From: Cnuibacter physcomitrellae
Lineage (GTDB): Bacteria > Actinomycetota > Actinomycetes > Actinomycetales > Microbacteriaceae
Direction: 5' to 3'
Assembly: GCF_014640535.1 (NCBI RefSeq)
Contig: NZ_BMHD01000001.1
Span: forward strand, 2,296,214 to 2,360,213
Length of the DNA stretch: 64,000 nt
Below are positions 18,847 to 26,029 of the stretch, piece after piece. The notes under the pieces are model-generated. The model worked only from the letters and a program-made list of their open reading frames with translations. It ran no database searches and was not told where the DNA came from. A program made the translations under genes and the position numbers. How positions within the stretch are numbered: the first letter of the stretch is position 1; every line of letters starts with the position of its first letter.

Positions 18847-20277
18847 TCAGTCCCAGAGGACGGTGGGGTTGGGCGAGGCCATGTCGACGGAGGGCCTGCC
18901 GAGGGACGGGCCGAAGAGCACGCTGCAGGTGCCGGTCTGGCCGCCCTGGGTGCACTGGGCGGAGACGTCGATGCCGCCGATCGACTCCCCCTGCGCCAGC
19001 GTGGGGTTGTCGTAGCTGAGGGTCACCTCGAGCGAGTCGATCGTCGTGCTGGTGTCGGCCGGCAGGGTCCGCTGGATCGTGCCGTCGGTCAGCTGCGTGC
19101 CGTCCGACAGCGTCGCCGGGATGGCCAGGCCGCAGCCCGCGTCGAGCGTCGTCGACGCGATGCACCCCTCGACCGCAGCACGGACCAGCCCACGGAACTG
19201 CTGGAGGGCCGCATCCGTCAGCGCCGGCGTGATGTCGCTGGTGTCGGCCGTGCCGAACGGCTGGTCGACCACGACGGTCGCGTCGCCGGAGAGCGTGAAG
19301 TTCGCCGACGTCGTCGCGAGCTGGTACGAGCCCGGGAAGACCTCGACCTCGTCGCCGTCCGGCACGGCGGTGCCGTTGATCGTGAGCCCGAGACCCTCGA
19401 ACTTCGAGGTGCTGATGTAGCCGGTCCCGCCGGAGATCTCCCACACGCCGTCGTCGTCGTAGTCGAGCACGCTGTACTCGGCGGTGACCGGCTGCGCACC
19501 GAGCTGGTAGGTGACGGTGACGTCCGAGCTGCCGTTGCTGGTGTCCTCGGTCACGACCGAGACCCCGGTCAGGGGAGCCAGCTCGTTCGACGCGGCGAGC
19601 ACCTCGTCGCTGAGGAGCGATTTGTCCTCGGGAGGGGTCCCGAGGTAGCCGAGCGCCTTCTCGGCGTCGCCGTCGGCGATCGCGGTGAGGTACTCCGTGA
19701 CCACCTGCGACGGCGAGGTGGACTGCGAGGTCCCGCCGCCTGCCGGGGACGCGACGGAGCGGATGACGACGATCGCGACGATGACCCCGATGACCAGGAG
19801 CAGGAAGACGCCACCGCCGATGATCCCGATCAGGGCGCCGACGCTGAGGCCCTTCTTGGGCGGCCTTCCCGATCCGTTCGGAGCCCCCTGGGCCCACTGC
19901 GGCGTCTGCGCCTGCGGCTGCCCGTAGCCCGGATGCGGCTGCGGGCCGCTCTGCGGAGGCTGACCCTGCGGCTGCCCGTAGGTCGGGGGCTGCGGGCCGT
20001 AACCCGGATGCGGCTGCGGGCTCTGCGGCTGTCCGTAACCCGGATGCGGCTGCGGTGCGCCGGTCGGGGGAGCGGCGTTCGGGGACTGCGGACCCTGCGG
20101 CGGCACGCCGGAACCCGGCTGTCCCTGCGGCGGGTATCCGGGGAACGCCGGGCCGGAGTCGCCCTGCCCCTGCACGGGGTAGGCGGGCAGGTCACCCGTC
20201 CGGTCTGCACCCCGTGATGGCTGCTGGCCGTCCTCTCCCGACTGCTGCGGTCCGGGATTGTTCCTGTCGTCGCTCAT
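18847..20277 (-). CDS. Membrane-anchored protein with proline-rich cytoplasmic tail and extracellular domain
   Basis: 476 residues from the ATG at 20277. Residues 1-150 are disordered and rich in P, G, Q and Y with repeated PHPGYGQPQ units. One hydrophobic helix follows (about 158-185, SVGALIGIIGGGVFLLLVIGVIVAIVVI), then an extracellular part beginning with a DUF4878/NTF2-like segment (SQVVTEYLTAIADGDAEKALGYL) and beta-rich sequence with four Cys near the end. Proteins of this design are common at actinobacterial cell surfaces; function unknown. A strong hairpin follows the stop. Confidence 0.75.
   Translation of the reverse strand: MSDDRNNPGPQQSGEDGQQPSRGADRTGDLPAYPVQGQGDSGPAFPGYPPQGQPGSGVPPQGPQSPNAAPPTGAPQPHPGYGQPQSPQPHPGYGPQPPTYGQPQGQPPQSGPQPHPGYGQPQAQTPQWAQGAPNGSGRPPKKGLSVGALIGIIGGGVFLLLVIGVIVAIVVIRSVASPAGGGTSQSTSPSQVVTEYLTAIADGDAEKALGYLGTPPEDKSLLSDEVLAASNELAPLTGVSVVTEDTSNGSSDVTVTYQLGAQPVTAEYSVLDYDDDGVWEISGGTGYISTSKFEGLGLTINGTAVPDGDEVEVFPGSYQLATTSANFTLSGDATVVVDQPFGTADTSDITPALTDAALQQFRGLVRAAVEGCIASTTLDAGCGLAIPATLSDGTQLTDGTIQRTLPADTSTTIDSLEVTLSYDNPTLAQGESIGGIDVSAQCTQGGQTGTCSVLFGPSLGRPSVDMASPNPTVLWD
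19921..20055. repeat. Short direct repeats coding PHPGYGQPQ units
   Basis: A core CCCGGATGCGGCTGCGG recurs three times (around 19927, 20002 and 20039) within the 5' part of the membrane-protein gene, encoding the repeated proline/glycine/tyrosine tail. Slippage here could change tail length. Confidence 0.6.
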
Positions 20278-20406
20278 GGGCGCCCCCTTCGTCAGCGTCC
20301 GCCGATCGTGTGCGGAGTCCGATTCAAATCTACGGTCGTTCCGGCGCAGCGCCCATGGGTAGTTCTCACCACCGTGCCCACCGGGTCCGGCCGAGCCCGA
20401 CCCGGG

Positions 20407-20412
20407 TACGGT
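20407..20412 (+). promoter_or_regulatory. -10 box, leaderless promoter
   Basis: TACGGT, seven bases before GTG 20420. It decides that start over the earlier in-frame GTG at 20411, which overlaps the box. Confidence 0.5.
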
Positions 20413-20419
20413 GTGGGGT

Positions 20420-21184
20420 GTGTCGGCGAACCACCTCTCGGATGTCGTCGTCTCACGCCGGTCGCGGTTCCACAGGAGGTTCCTGTTCGAGCTCCGCGTC
20501 GTCCCCGCCCCGGCTCGGAGACGCTCGTTCACCCTCGGAGGGATCCTGATGGGGCTGGGAGCGCTCGCGTTCGTCGCCCTCGTCGTGCAGGTGGCCACGG
20601 GTACCGGCCTGACGGCGCTGGACCCCGGCGTCGCCGAGTGGTTCCGCCAGAAGCGGTTCGCGGAGGGGACCGTCGTGATGGACACCCTCGCCACGGTCTT
20701 CGGACCGGTCTTCCTGCCGCTGATCATCCTGGTCGTGCTCGTCGTGTGGTTCGCCGTGGCACGCCACCTCTGGCGGCCGCTGCTGTTGGCGTCGGGCACC
20801 GTGTTCGGGGTGATCTGCGTGCAGATCACGGCGCACGTCGTGCAGCGCCCGCGTCCCCCGATGGAGTACATGCTCCTCGGGGCGGACGGCACGTTCTCCT
20901 TCCCCTCCGGCCACGTCACCGGCGTGAGCGACTTCTTCCTCCTCCTCACCTACCTGCTCGTCTCGCGCCGACCCTCGCTCCCGGCCTGGATCGGAGGGTT
21001 CGCGCTCTCCGCCGCCATGATCGCCTGCCAGATCGTCGCCCGCCTCTACCTCGGCTACCACTGGCTCACCGACACCCTCGCGTCCGTCGCGCTGGCCGTG
21101 GCCATCCTGGGCGCGGTGATCACGGTCGACACCTGGCGGACCACCCGCGCGGCACCCGCCACGACCACGGCCGAGGTCAGATAG
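20420..21184 (+). CDS. PAP2-family membrane phosphatase
   Basis: 254 residues with about six membrane helices. The PAP2 motifs are in order: QRPRPP (C1), FPSGH (C2, with catalytic His) and ARLYLGYHWLTD (C3). Such enzymes remove phosphate from phosphatidic acid, undecaprenyl pyrophosphate or similar lipids at the outer membrane face. The C3 motif has the usual SR replaced by AR. The start is taken from the leaderless -10 box. It is divergent from the proline-rich membrane protein. Confidence 0.87.
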   Translation: MSANHLSDVVVSRRSRFHRRFLFELRVVPAPARRRSFTLGGILMGLGALAFVALVVQVATGTGLTALDPGVAEWFRQKRFAEGTVVMDTLATVFGPVFLPLIILVVLVVWFAVARHLWRPLLLASGTVFGVICVQITAHVVQRPRPPMEYMLLGADGTFSFPSGHVTGVSDFFLLLTYLLVSRRPSLPAWIGGFALSAAMIACQIVARLYLGYHWLTDTLASVALAVAILGAVITVDTWRTTRAAPATTTAEVR

Positions 21185-21304
21185 TTCGGCAGATGACTCA
21201 CTTGCCATTGACCGATTCAGTGGTAGGCATGATGTCGAACCGCCGCGGGACACCGCGTCGGCGAACCCGAACCCTGGGCGACCCCGCCCGCCGAGGAGAA
21301 GAAC

Positions 21305-21466
21305 ATGTCGACGTCCCGTACTGCCGTGTCCCCCGCCGACGGCGAGGCGGTCAGCACCCGCCCCACGCGGCGGGCCCTCTCCCTCGACGCCATCGTCCTC
21401 GGAAGCGCCGCACTGGCCACCGTGGGGGTCACGGTCACGTCTCTGGCCACGCTCGGCATCCGCTGA
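21305..21466 (+). CDS. 53-residue single-pass membrane protein
   Basis: Encodes MSTSRTAVSPADGEAVSTRP, then RRALSLDAIVLGSAALATV and GVTVTSLATLGIR. The N-terminal 25 residues are polar and the last 27 form one hydrophobic helix. GAGGAGAAG immediately upstream is a strong ribosome binding site and is the main support. The 3' end overlaps the convergent XRE-regulator gene by 32 bases. Function unknown. Confidence 0.55.
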   Translation: MSTSRTAVSPADGEAVSTRPTRRALSLDAIVLGSAALATVGVTVTSLATLGIR

Positions 21467-22265
21467 GCCCCTCCCCCGAGTCGGCGGGCGGGACGTCCGA
21501 GGGGGCGGTCTGCGGGAGGTAGACGACCAGCAGCAGCGCGGGATCGGCGACCAGCTGGAGCTTCTCCTGCCGAAAGGCGAGCGGAGGCCGGCCGGGACGG
21601 ACGATGAGGGTGTCGCTCCGGCCCCCTCGGCCCACGTCGTGGCGGTCCCAGAGCGTGCGGAACAGGCTGCTCTTCATCGTCAGCTCGCCGATGAGCGTCT
21701 GCGCGCGGGGGTCGTCGGTGCGTGTGCCGAGGTCGGCCCGCAGCTGCGCGACCATCGAGGCGGCGTGCTGCTCCCAGTCCGGATGCGCCCGCTGGGTCTC
21801 CGCGTCGAGGAACAGGGCCCGGATGCGGTTCACGCCAGGACGCATCATCGGTGAGAGCTCCGTCGCGGCGGCATTGGCGGCGAGGACGTCGCGGTACCTG
21901 TTGACGATGAACGCCGGCGCTCCGATGGTGTCGAGCAGGAGCTGGGCATCGGCGGGCAGCCTGTCGCCCTCCGCCGGGGGCGACGACGGACGCGCCCGGG
22001 CGAGATCGAGGAGGTAGCCCCGGCTCTCGTGGTCGAGCTGCAGCACGCGGGCGAGCGCGTCCAGCACCTGGTCGGACGGGTGGGTGTCGCGTCCTCGTTC
22101 GAGACGGAGGTAGTACTCGCTGCTGATGCCGGCCAGCGCGGCGACCTCCTCCCGGCGGAGGCCGTGCACCTTCCGGGTCGCGCCGCGCGGCAGCCCCACG
22201 TCCTCGGGCTGCACCAGCTCGCGACGTGCCCGGAGGAACGTGCCGAGTTCGTTGCGCGCATCCAC
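21435..22265 (-). CDS. XRE-family regulator with MmyB-like ligand domain
   Basis: 276 residues. The N-terminal helix-turn-helix (LRREEVAALAGISSEYYLRLERGRDTHPSDQVLDALARVLQ) is followed by the MmyB-like domain (PAFIVNRYRDVLAANAAATEL ... Y-less PLAFRQEKLQLVADPALLLVVYLP), as in the large actinobacterial family often divergent from SDR genes. TACCGT seven bases before GTG 22265 predicts a leaderless start. The divergent SDR at 22404 is its likely target. Confidence 0.88.
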   Translation of the reverse strand: MDARNELGTFLRARRELVQPEDVGLPRGATRKVHGLRREEVAALAGISSEYYLRLERGRDTHPSDQVLDALARVLQLDHESRGYLLDLARARPSSPPAEGDRLPADAQLLLDTIGAPAFIVNRYRDVLAANAAATELSPMMRPGVNRIRALFLDAETQRAHPDWEQHAASMVAQLRADLGTRTDDPRAQTLIGELTMKSSLFRTLWDRHDVGRGGRSDTLIVRPGRPPLAFRQEKLQLVADPALLLVVYLPQTAPSDVPPADSGEGLSGCRAWPET

Positions 22266-22272
22266 GAGCCTC

Positions 22273-22278
22273 ACGGTA
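22273..22278 (-). promoter_or_regulatory. -10 box, leaderless promoter
   Basis: TACCGT on the minus strand, seven bases before GTG 22265. Confidence 0.5.
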
Positions 22279-22296
22279 CGCGGCTCGTCACCCGGT

Positions 22297-22317
22297 GGGT
22301 ATGCCCTGGCAGTACCC
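22297..22317. promoter_or_regulatory. Candidate operator between XRE regulator and SDR
   Basis: Imperfect palindrome with arms GGGTA and TACCC and central CC.GG, lying in the divergent gap between the XRE and SDR genes. Confidence 0.35.
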
Positions 22318-22403
22318 CTCCGGACGCGGTCTCCCCGGGCGCGCTCCGCGGCGCGCACGCTGAGAGACGCCACAGACAGCAACGACGGAAAGGCGGTGCG
22401 CTC

Positions 22404-23237
22404 GTGACGGAGCGGACATGGTTCATCACCGGGATCAACAGCGGATTCGGCCGGCAGCTCACGGAGCAGCTGCTCGCGGCCGGGGACCGCGTGGTGGGAA
22501 CGGTGCGAAGGGACGGGTCGGTCGCCGACCTCGAACGGCGGTACGGCGATCGACTCGTGGTGCCGCATCTGGACGTGACCGACGTGCCGGCCGTCCGGCG
22601 GGTGGTCGACGACGCCTTCGCCCGGCTGGGCCGCATCGACGTCGTGGTCAACAACGCCGGCTACGGCCTCTTCGGCGCGGCGGAGGAGCTCACCGACGAA
22701 CAGGTGCAGCACCAGCTGGCGACGAACCTGCTGGGGTCGATCCAGGTCACCCGAGCGGCGCTGCCCCACCTGCGCGGCCAGGGCGGAGGCCGGATCGTCC
22801 AACTGTCGACCTACGGTGGTCTGGCCACCAACCCCGGCGCGTCGCTGTACCACGCGTCGAAGTGGGGCATCGAGGGGTTCATGGAGTCGCTGGCCAAGGA
22901 GACGGCACCGTTCGGCATCGAGGTGACCATCGTCGAGCCCGGGGGCGCGCGGACCGAGTTCCGGTTCGACAGCCTCGCCACCGCGACGCCCCTGGCCGCC
23001 TACGACGACACGCCCGCGGCGATGACCCGGGCCGCGGGCGATCGCTCCCGGCCCTCCCTCGGCGACCCCGCGAAGATGGCGGCGGCGATCATCGCCAGCG
23101 TCGACGTCTCCCCCGCACCCCGCCGCCTCGTGCTCGGCAGCGACTCGTACCGGTTCATTACCGCCGCCCTCCAGGAACGGCTCGCGGAGATCGTCCCGCA
23201 GGCCGGGTCCGCCGCCGCGACCGACTGGTCCGACTGA
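22404..23237 (+). CDS. Short-chain dehydrogenase/reductase
   Basis: 277 residues from GTG 22404. Cofactor motif TGINSGFG, NNAGYG, catalytic Ser in QLSTYGG and YHASKWG (YxxxK) are intact, with the extended C-terminus of the classical SDRs that pair with XRE/MmyB regulators. NADP preference is suggested by Arg in VRRDG after the second strand. It is divergent from its probable regulator. Substrate unknown. Confidence 0.88.
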   Translation: MTERTWFITGINSGFGRQLTEQLLAAGDRVVGTVRRDGSVADLERRYGDRLVVPHLDVTDVPAVRRVVDDAFARLGRIDVVVNNAGYGLFGAAEELTDEQVQHQLATNLLGSIQVTRAALPHLRGQGGGRIVQLSTYGGLATNPGASLYHASKWGIEGFMESLAKETAPFGIEVTIVEPGGARTEFRFDSLATATPLAAYDDTPAAMTRAAGDRSRPSLGDPAKMAAAIIASVDVSPAPRRLVLGSDSYRFITAALQERLAEIVPQAGSAAATDWSD

Positions 23238-23282
23238 CGTCGCCCCACGGCGATCGTGCTCGCGAGGCCGCGTTGCGAGGCG

Positions 23283-23288
23283 TAGCCT
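23283..23288 (+). promoter_or_regulatory. -10 box, leaderless promoter
   Basis: TAGCCT, six bases before GTG 23295. Confidence 0.55.
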
Positions 23289-23294
23289 GCTCCC

Positions 23295-23522
23295 GTGAAG
23301 ACGTCCCCCACCGGCGCGCGCCGCAGGCGCCTCAAGCTGATCGCGGTCGCGGTCTGGCTGGGGCTCGGCGTCACCGCAGCGGTCGTCGCCCTCATCCTCG
23401 GCCACCCGGTCTGGCTGCTCCTGATCGCGCTGCTCGTCATGGGCCCCTACCTCGCCCTGGCCTCGGGGACCCGCCAGTGGACGAACACACCGCAGGGCTT
23501 CCGCGCCTGGCTCGATCGCTGA
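23295..23522 (+). CDS. Small two-helix membrane protein
   Basis: 75 residues from a GTG start: basic N-terminus (TGARRRRLK), two closely spaced hydrophobic helices (about 14-35 and 39-56) and a short polar tail. The leaderless -10 box supports both the start and its being a real gene. No known function; it sits between an SDR and the convergent two-component system. Confidence 0.6.
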   Translation: MKTSPTGARRRRLKLIAVAVWLGLGVTAAVVALILGHPVWLLLIALLVMGPYLALASGTRQWTNTPQGFRAWLDR

Positions 23523-23570
23523 CGAGTCCCCGCCTCGGTCTCCCGCCGGAGGCGAGCCGCAGCCGTGCGC

Positions 23571-24173
23571 TCAGATCCAGCCGCGCTCGCGCGCGTGGAT
23601 CGTCGCCTGCTGGCGGGTCGCCAGACCCAGCTTGCCCAGCACGGACGACACGTGGTTGCGGACGGTACCCGCCGACAGGTGCAGGGAGGCGGCGATCTCG
23701 GCGATCGTCTCTCCGCGGGCGCCCGCGCGCAGGACGTCGAGCTCGCGGTCGGTGAGCGGGCTGCGTTCGTCGCTCAGCGCGTCGGCGGCGATCTCGGGGT
23801 CGACGTAGCGCCGGCCCGTAGCGACCTCGCGGATGACCGAGGCGACGTCATCCGCAGGACGGGACTTCGGCAGGAAGCCGTGCACGCCGGCGCCGAGCGC
23901 CCGGCGCAGCACGCCCGGGCGGGCGTGACGGGTGACGATCACGCACCGCGTGCGCACCTGCCGCAGGACGCGTGCCGCGGTGTCGACGCCGTCGAGGCCC
24001 GGCATCTCGAGGTCGAGGAGGCACACGTCGGGCTGCACCCGTTCGGCCTCGGCGATCGCGCTCTCGCCGTCTCGGCACTCCGCCACCACCTCGAGGTCGG
24101 GCTCGAGCCGCAGGAGTGCCGCGAGCGCGGTGCGGATCATGTCCTCGTCGTCGGCGATGAGCACGCGGATCAC
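23571..24173 (-). CDS. NarL/LuxR-type response regulator (DesR-like)
   Basis: 200 residues. Receiver domain (1-120) with acidic pocket DDE, phospho-acceptor Asp54 (CLLDLEMPG) and Lys in LPKSRP; LuxR helix-turn-helix at about 140-195 (LTDRELDVLRAGARGETIAEIAASLHLSAGTVRNHVSSVLGKLG). The GTG start overlaps the sensor kinase stop by four bases (GTGA), so the pair is translationally coupled. Confidence 0.92.
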   Translation of the reverse strand: MIRVLIADDEDMIRTALAALLRLEPDLEVVAECRDGESAIAEAERVQPDVCLLDLEMPGLDGVDTAARVLRQVRTRCVIVTRHARPGVLRRALGAGVHGFLPKSRPADDVASVIREVATGRRYVDPEIAADALSDERSPLTDRELDVLRAGARGETIAEIAASLHLSAGTVRNHVSSVLGKLGLATRQQATIHARERGWI

Positions 24174-25330
24174 GCCATCACCCCCTCGGGCACCGTGACC
24201 GCGACCCGGAATCGGTCGCCGGAGCGTCCGGCCTCCACCGTCCCTCGGACGCGGCCGATGCGCTCCGCGATGCCGTCGAGCCCGCTGCCTCCGGCGCCGC
24301 GGGGCTCGCGCACGTCGTTCTCGATGGTGAACACCCACGCGTCGTCGCGGTGGAGGAGGGACAGGGATGCCGACCCTCCGCCGCCGTGCTTCAGCACGTT
24401 CGTCGTGCACTCGCGGATGACGGGGCCCAGCACGTCCGCGGGAGCGTCCGCGGCGTCGGGAGCGATCTCGAGGTCGACGCGCAGACCGGCGGCGCGCAGC
24501 AGGTCGGCGGCGTTCGCGAGCTCGTCCGGAAGCGGCACACCGCGGAACCGTACGGCCAGCTCGCGGGTGCCGCGGCGCGCCTCGTCCACGCTGTGGCGGG
24601 CGAGGCGCACCTGCTCGACGGCCGCGGCGGGGTCGCGCGCGAGCATCTTCTCGGCGAGCTCCAGCTGCAGGGCGATGACCTGCAGGTGATGGCCCTGGAG
24701 GTCGTGGAGGTCGCTCGCGAGGCGCAGGCGCTCCTGAGCGGCGGCGAGGCGCCCCTCGGCGCGACGGGCGCGATCGAGCTCGCGGACGATGTCCCACCAC
24801 CACAGCGACGTCGCGGACAGCGGTGGGAGCATCGCGATGAAGAGGCCCATCCCGAGGATCCGCGCGACACGACCGTCCGGATCGAGGTGGGTCGCCTCGA
24901 CCACCCACGCCGCGACGATCACGGCGACCAGCAGCAGCACGAGTCGCAGCCGGATGCCCGACCGCCACGACACGAGGCAGAGCGCCTGCGCCGCGAGCGT
25001 CACCCCGAGCAGCAGGGAGCCTGCGGCGGCCCCGGCGAGCGCCCCGGATGCCACGCCCGCGAGGACCAGCGGCCACACCGGCCGGCGCGCGGTCGTGTCG
25101 CCCTCGTCCAGCGGCTCGCGCCGGTAGCGGACGAGCAGCAGGATCGCGGACGCCACCGACCCGGCAGCGCCGGCCAGGTAGAGCACGGTGTGCAGCGGAG
25201 GCTCGTCGATCACCAGCACGAGCGCCCAGACGACGAGACCGAACAGCTGCAGCATGATGATCGAGAGGACCGTGTACCACCACGTCACGCGAACGTCGCG
25301 GGCGCGGGCGGCGGCTGTCGGAGTGCTCAC
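24170..25330 (-). CDS. Membrane histidine kinase, DesK/NarX-type (HisKA_3)
   Basis: 386 residues from GTG 25330. About six membrane helices (19-170) precede the HisKA_3 dimerisation segment with phospho-acceptor His209 (ASDLHDLQGHHLQVIALQLELAEK) and a HATPase domain (RECTTNVLKHGGGGSASL, GGSGLDGIAERI). TACAGT seven bases upstream predicts a leaderless start; the upstream extension to 25444 lacks support. Signal unknown; DesK-like kinases often sense membrane state. Confidence 0.9.
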   Translation of the reverse strand: MSTPTAAARARDVRVTWWYTVLSIIMLQLFGLVVWALVLVIDEPPLHTVLYLAGAAGSVASAILLLVRYRREPLDEGDTTARRPVWPLVLAGVASGALAGAAAGSLLLGVTLAAQALCLVSWRSGIRLRLVLLLVAVIVAAWVVEATHLDPDGRVARILGMGLFIAMLPPLSATSLWWWDIVRELDRARRAEGRLAAAQERLRLASDLHDLQGHHLQVIALQLELAEKMLARDPAAAVEQVRLARHSVDEARRGTRELAVRFRGVPLPDELANAADLLRAAGLRVDLEIAPDAADAPADVLGPVIRECTTNVLKHGGGGSASLSLLHRDDAWVFTIENDVREPRGAGGSGLDGIAERIGRVRGTVEAGRSGDRFRVAVTVPEGVMA

Positions 25331-25337
25331 CCCGGCC

Positions 25338-25343
25338 ACTGTA
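25338..25343 (-). promoter_or_regulatory. -10 box, leaderless promoter
   Basis: TACAGT on the minus strand, seven bases before GTG 25330. Confidence 0.55.
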
Positions 25344-25482
25344 CGGCCGTGACTTTTGTCACGGGTCCGTCGGCCCATCCTCCCGCCCCGTCGTGACGCC
25401 GCGGCACTGCCGCTGGGCGAGTGCTCTCGATGGGATGGGATCACCGCGGAACACGCCGCGGACCCACCCCTCAGGAGCAGTC

Positions 25483-26001
25483 ATGTCGAGCCCCGTCACC
25501 GACCTCGTCCTCGGTTTCCAGAACCTCGTCGCCGAGGTCCCGACCCTCGTCCAGCCCCTCGTCGTGGCCCTGGCCGGCGCGGTGCCCTTCATCGAGGGCG
25601 AGGGCGCCGCCGGGATCGGCATCGTCGGCGGCATCCCTCCGATCGTCGCCGCCCTCGCCGGCGCGATCGGCAACCTGATCTGCGTCACGATCGTCGTCCT
25701 CGCCGCCGCCCGCGTCCGCACCGCCGTGACGACGCGCCGAGCGAGTGCGAGTGCGGGTGCGGGCGCGGAGAAGCGGACCAGCGCCCGGCGCGAGAAGTTC
25801 GAGCGGGCCTACCACCGGTACGGGACGCCGGGGGTGAGCCTGCTGGGTCCGCTGCTGCTCCCCACGCAGTTCACCGCAGCGGCGCTCACCTCGACCGGCG
25901 TGCCCCCGCGGCGCGTGCTCGCCTGGCAGGCGGCCGCGATCGTCCTCTGGACCACGGTGATCACGCTGATCGTGACGGGGGTCATCCGCGCGGTGGCGTG
26001 A
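25483..26001 (+). CDS. Small multidrug-export-like membrane protein
   Basis: 172 residues from the ATG at 25483 (CAGGAG upstream). Hydrophobic segments at about 25-48, 55-78, 112-130 and 148-170, with the PFIEGEGAAGIGIVGG motif near the N-terminus, resemble the COG2426 'small multi-drug export' membrane family. The actual activity of that family is poorly established. The stop codon lies inside a strong hairpin terminator. Confidence 0.75.
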   Translation: MSSPVTDLVLGFQNLVAEVPTLVQPLVVALAGAVPFIEGEGAAGIGIVGGIPPIVAALAGAIGNLICVTIVVLAAARVRTAVTTRRASASAGAGAEKRTSARREKFERAYHRYGTPGVSLLGPLLLPTQFTAAALTSTGVPPRRVLAWQAAAIVLWTTVITLIVTGVIRAVA

Positions 26002-26029
26002 CGGTCGCGCGGTGGCGCGACCGTCACGC
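25996..26029. terminator. Bidirectional hairpin terminator
   Basis: Perfect 15-base stem (25996-26010 with 26015-26029) and GGTG loop between two convergent genes; it contains the stop codon of the plus-strand gene. Very GC-rich, without a U-tract, as usual in high-GC actinobacteria. Confidence 0.85.

Noticed and set aside
19921-20055. CRISPR-like spacing of direct repeats
   Set aside because: Repeats are in frame within a coding region and encode PHPGYGQPQ units; spacing is irregular and no cas genes are present.
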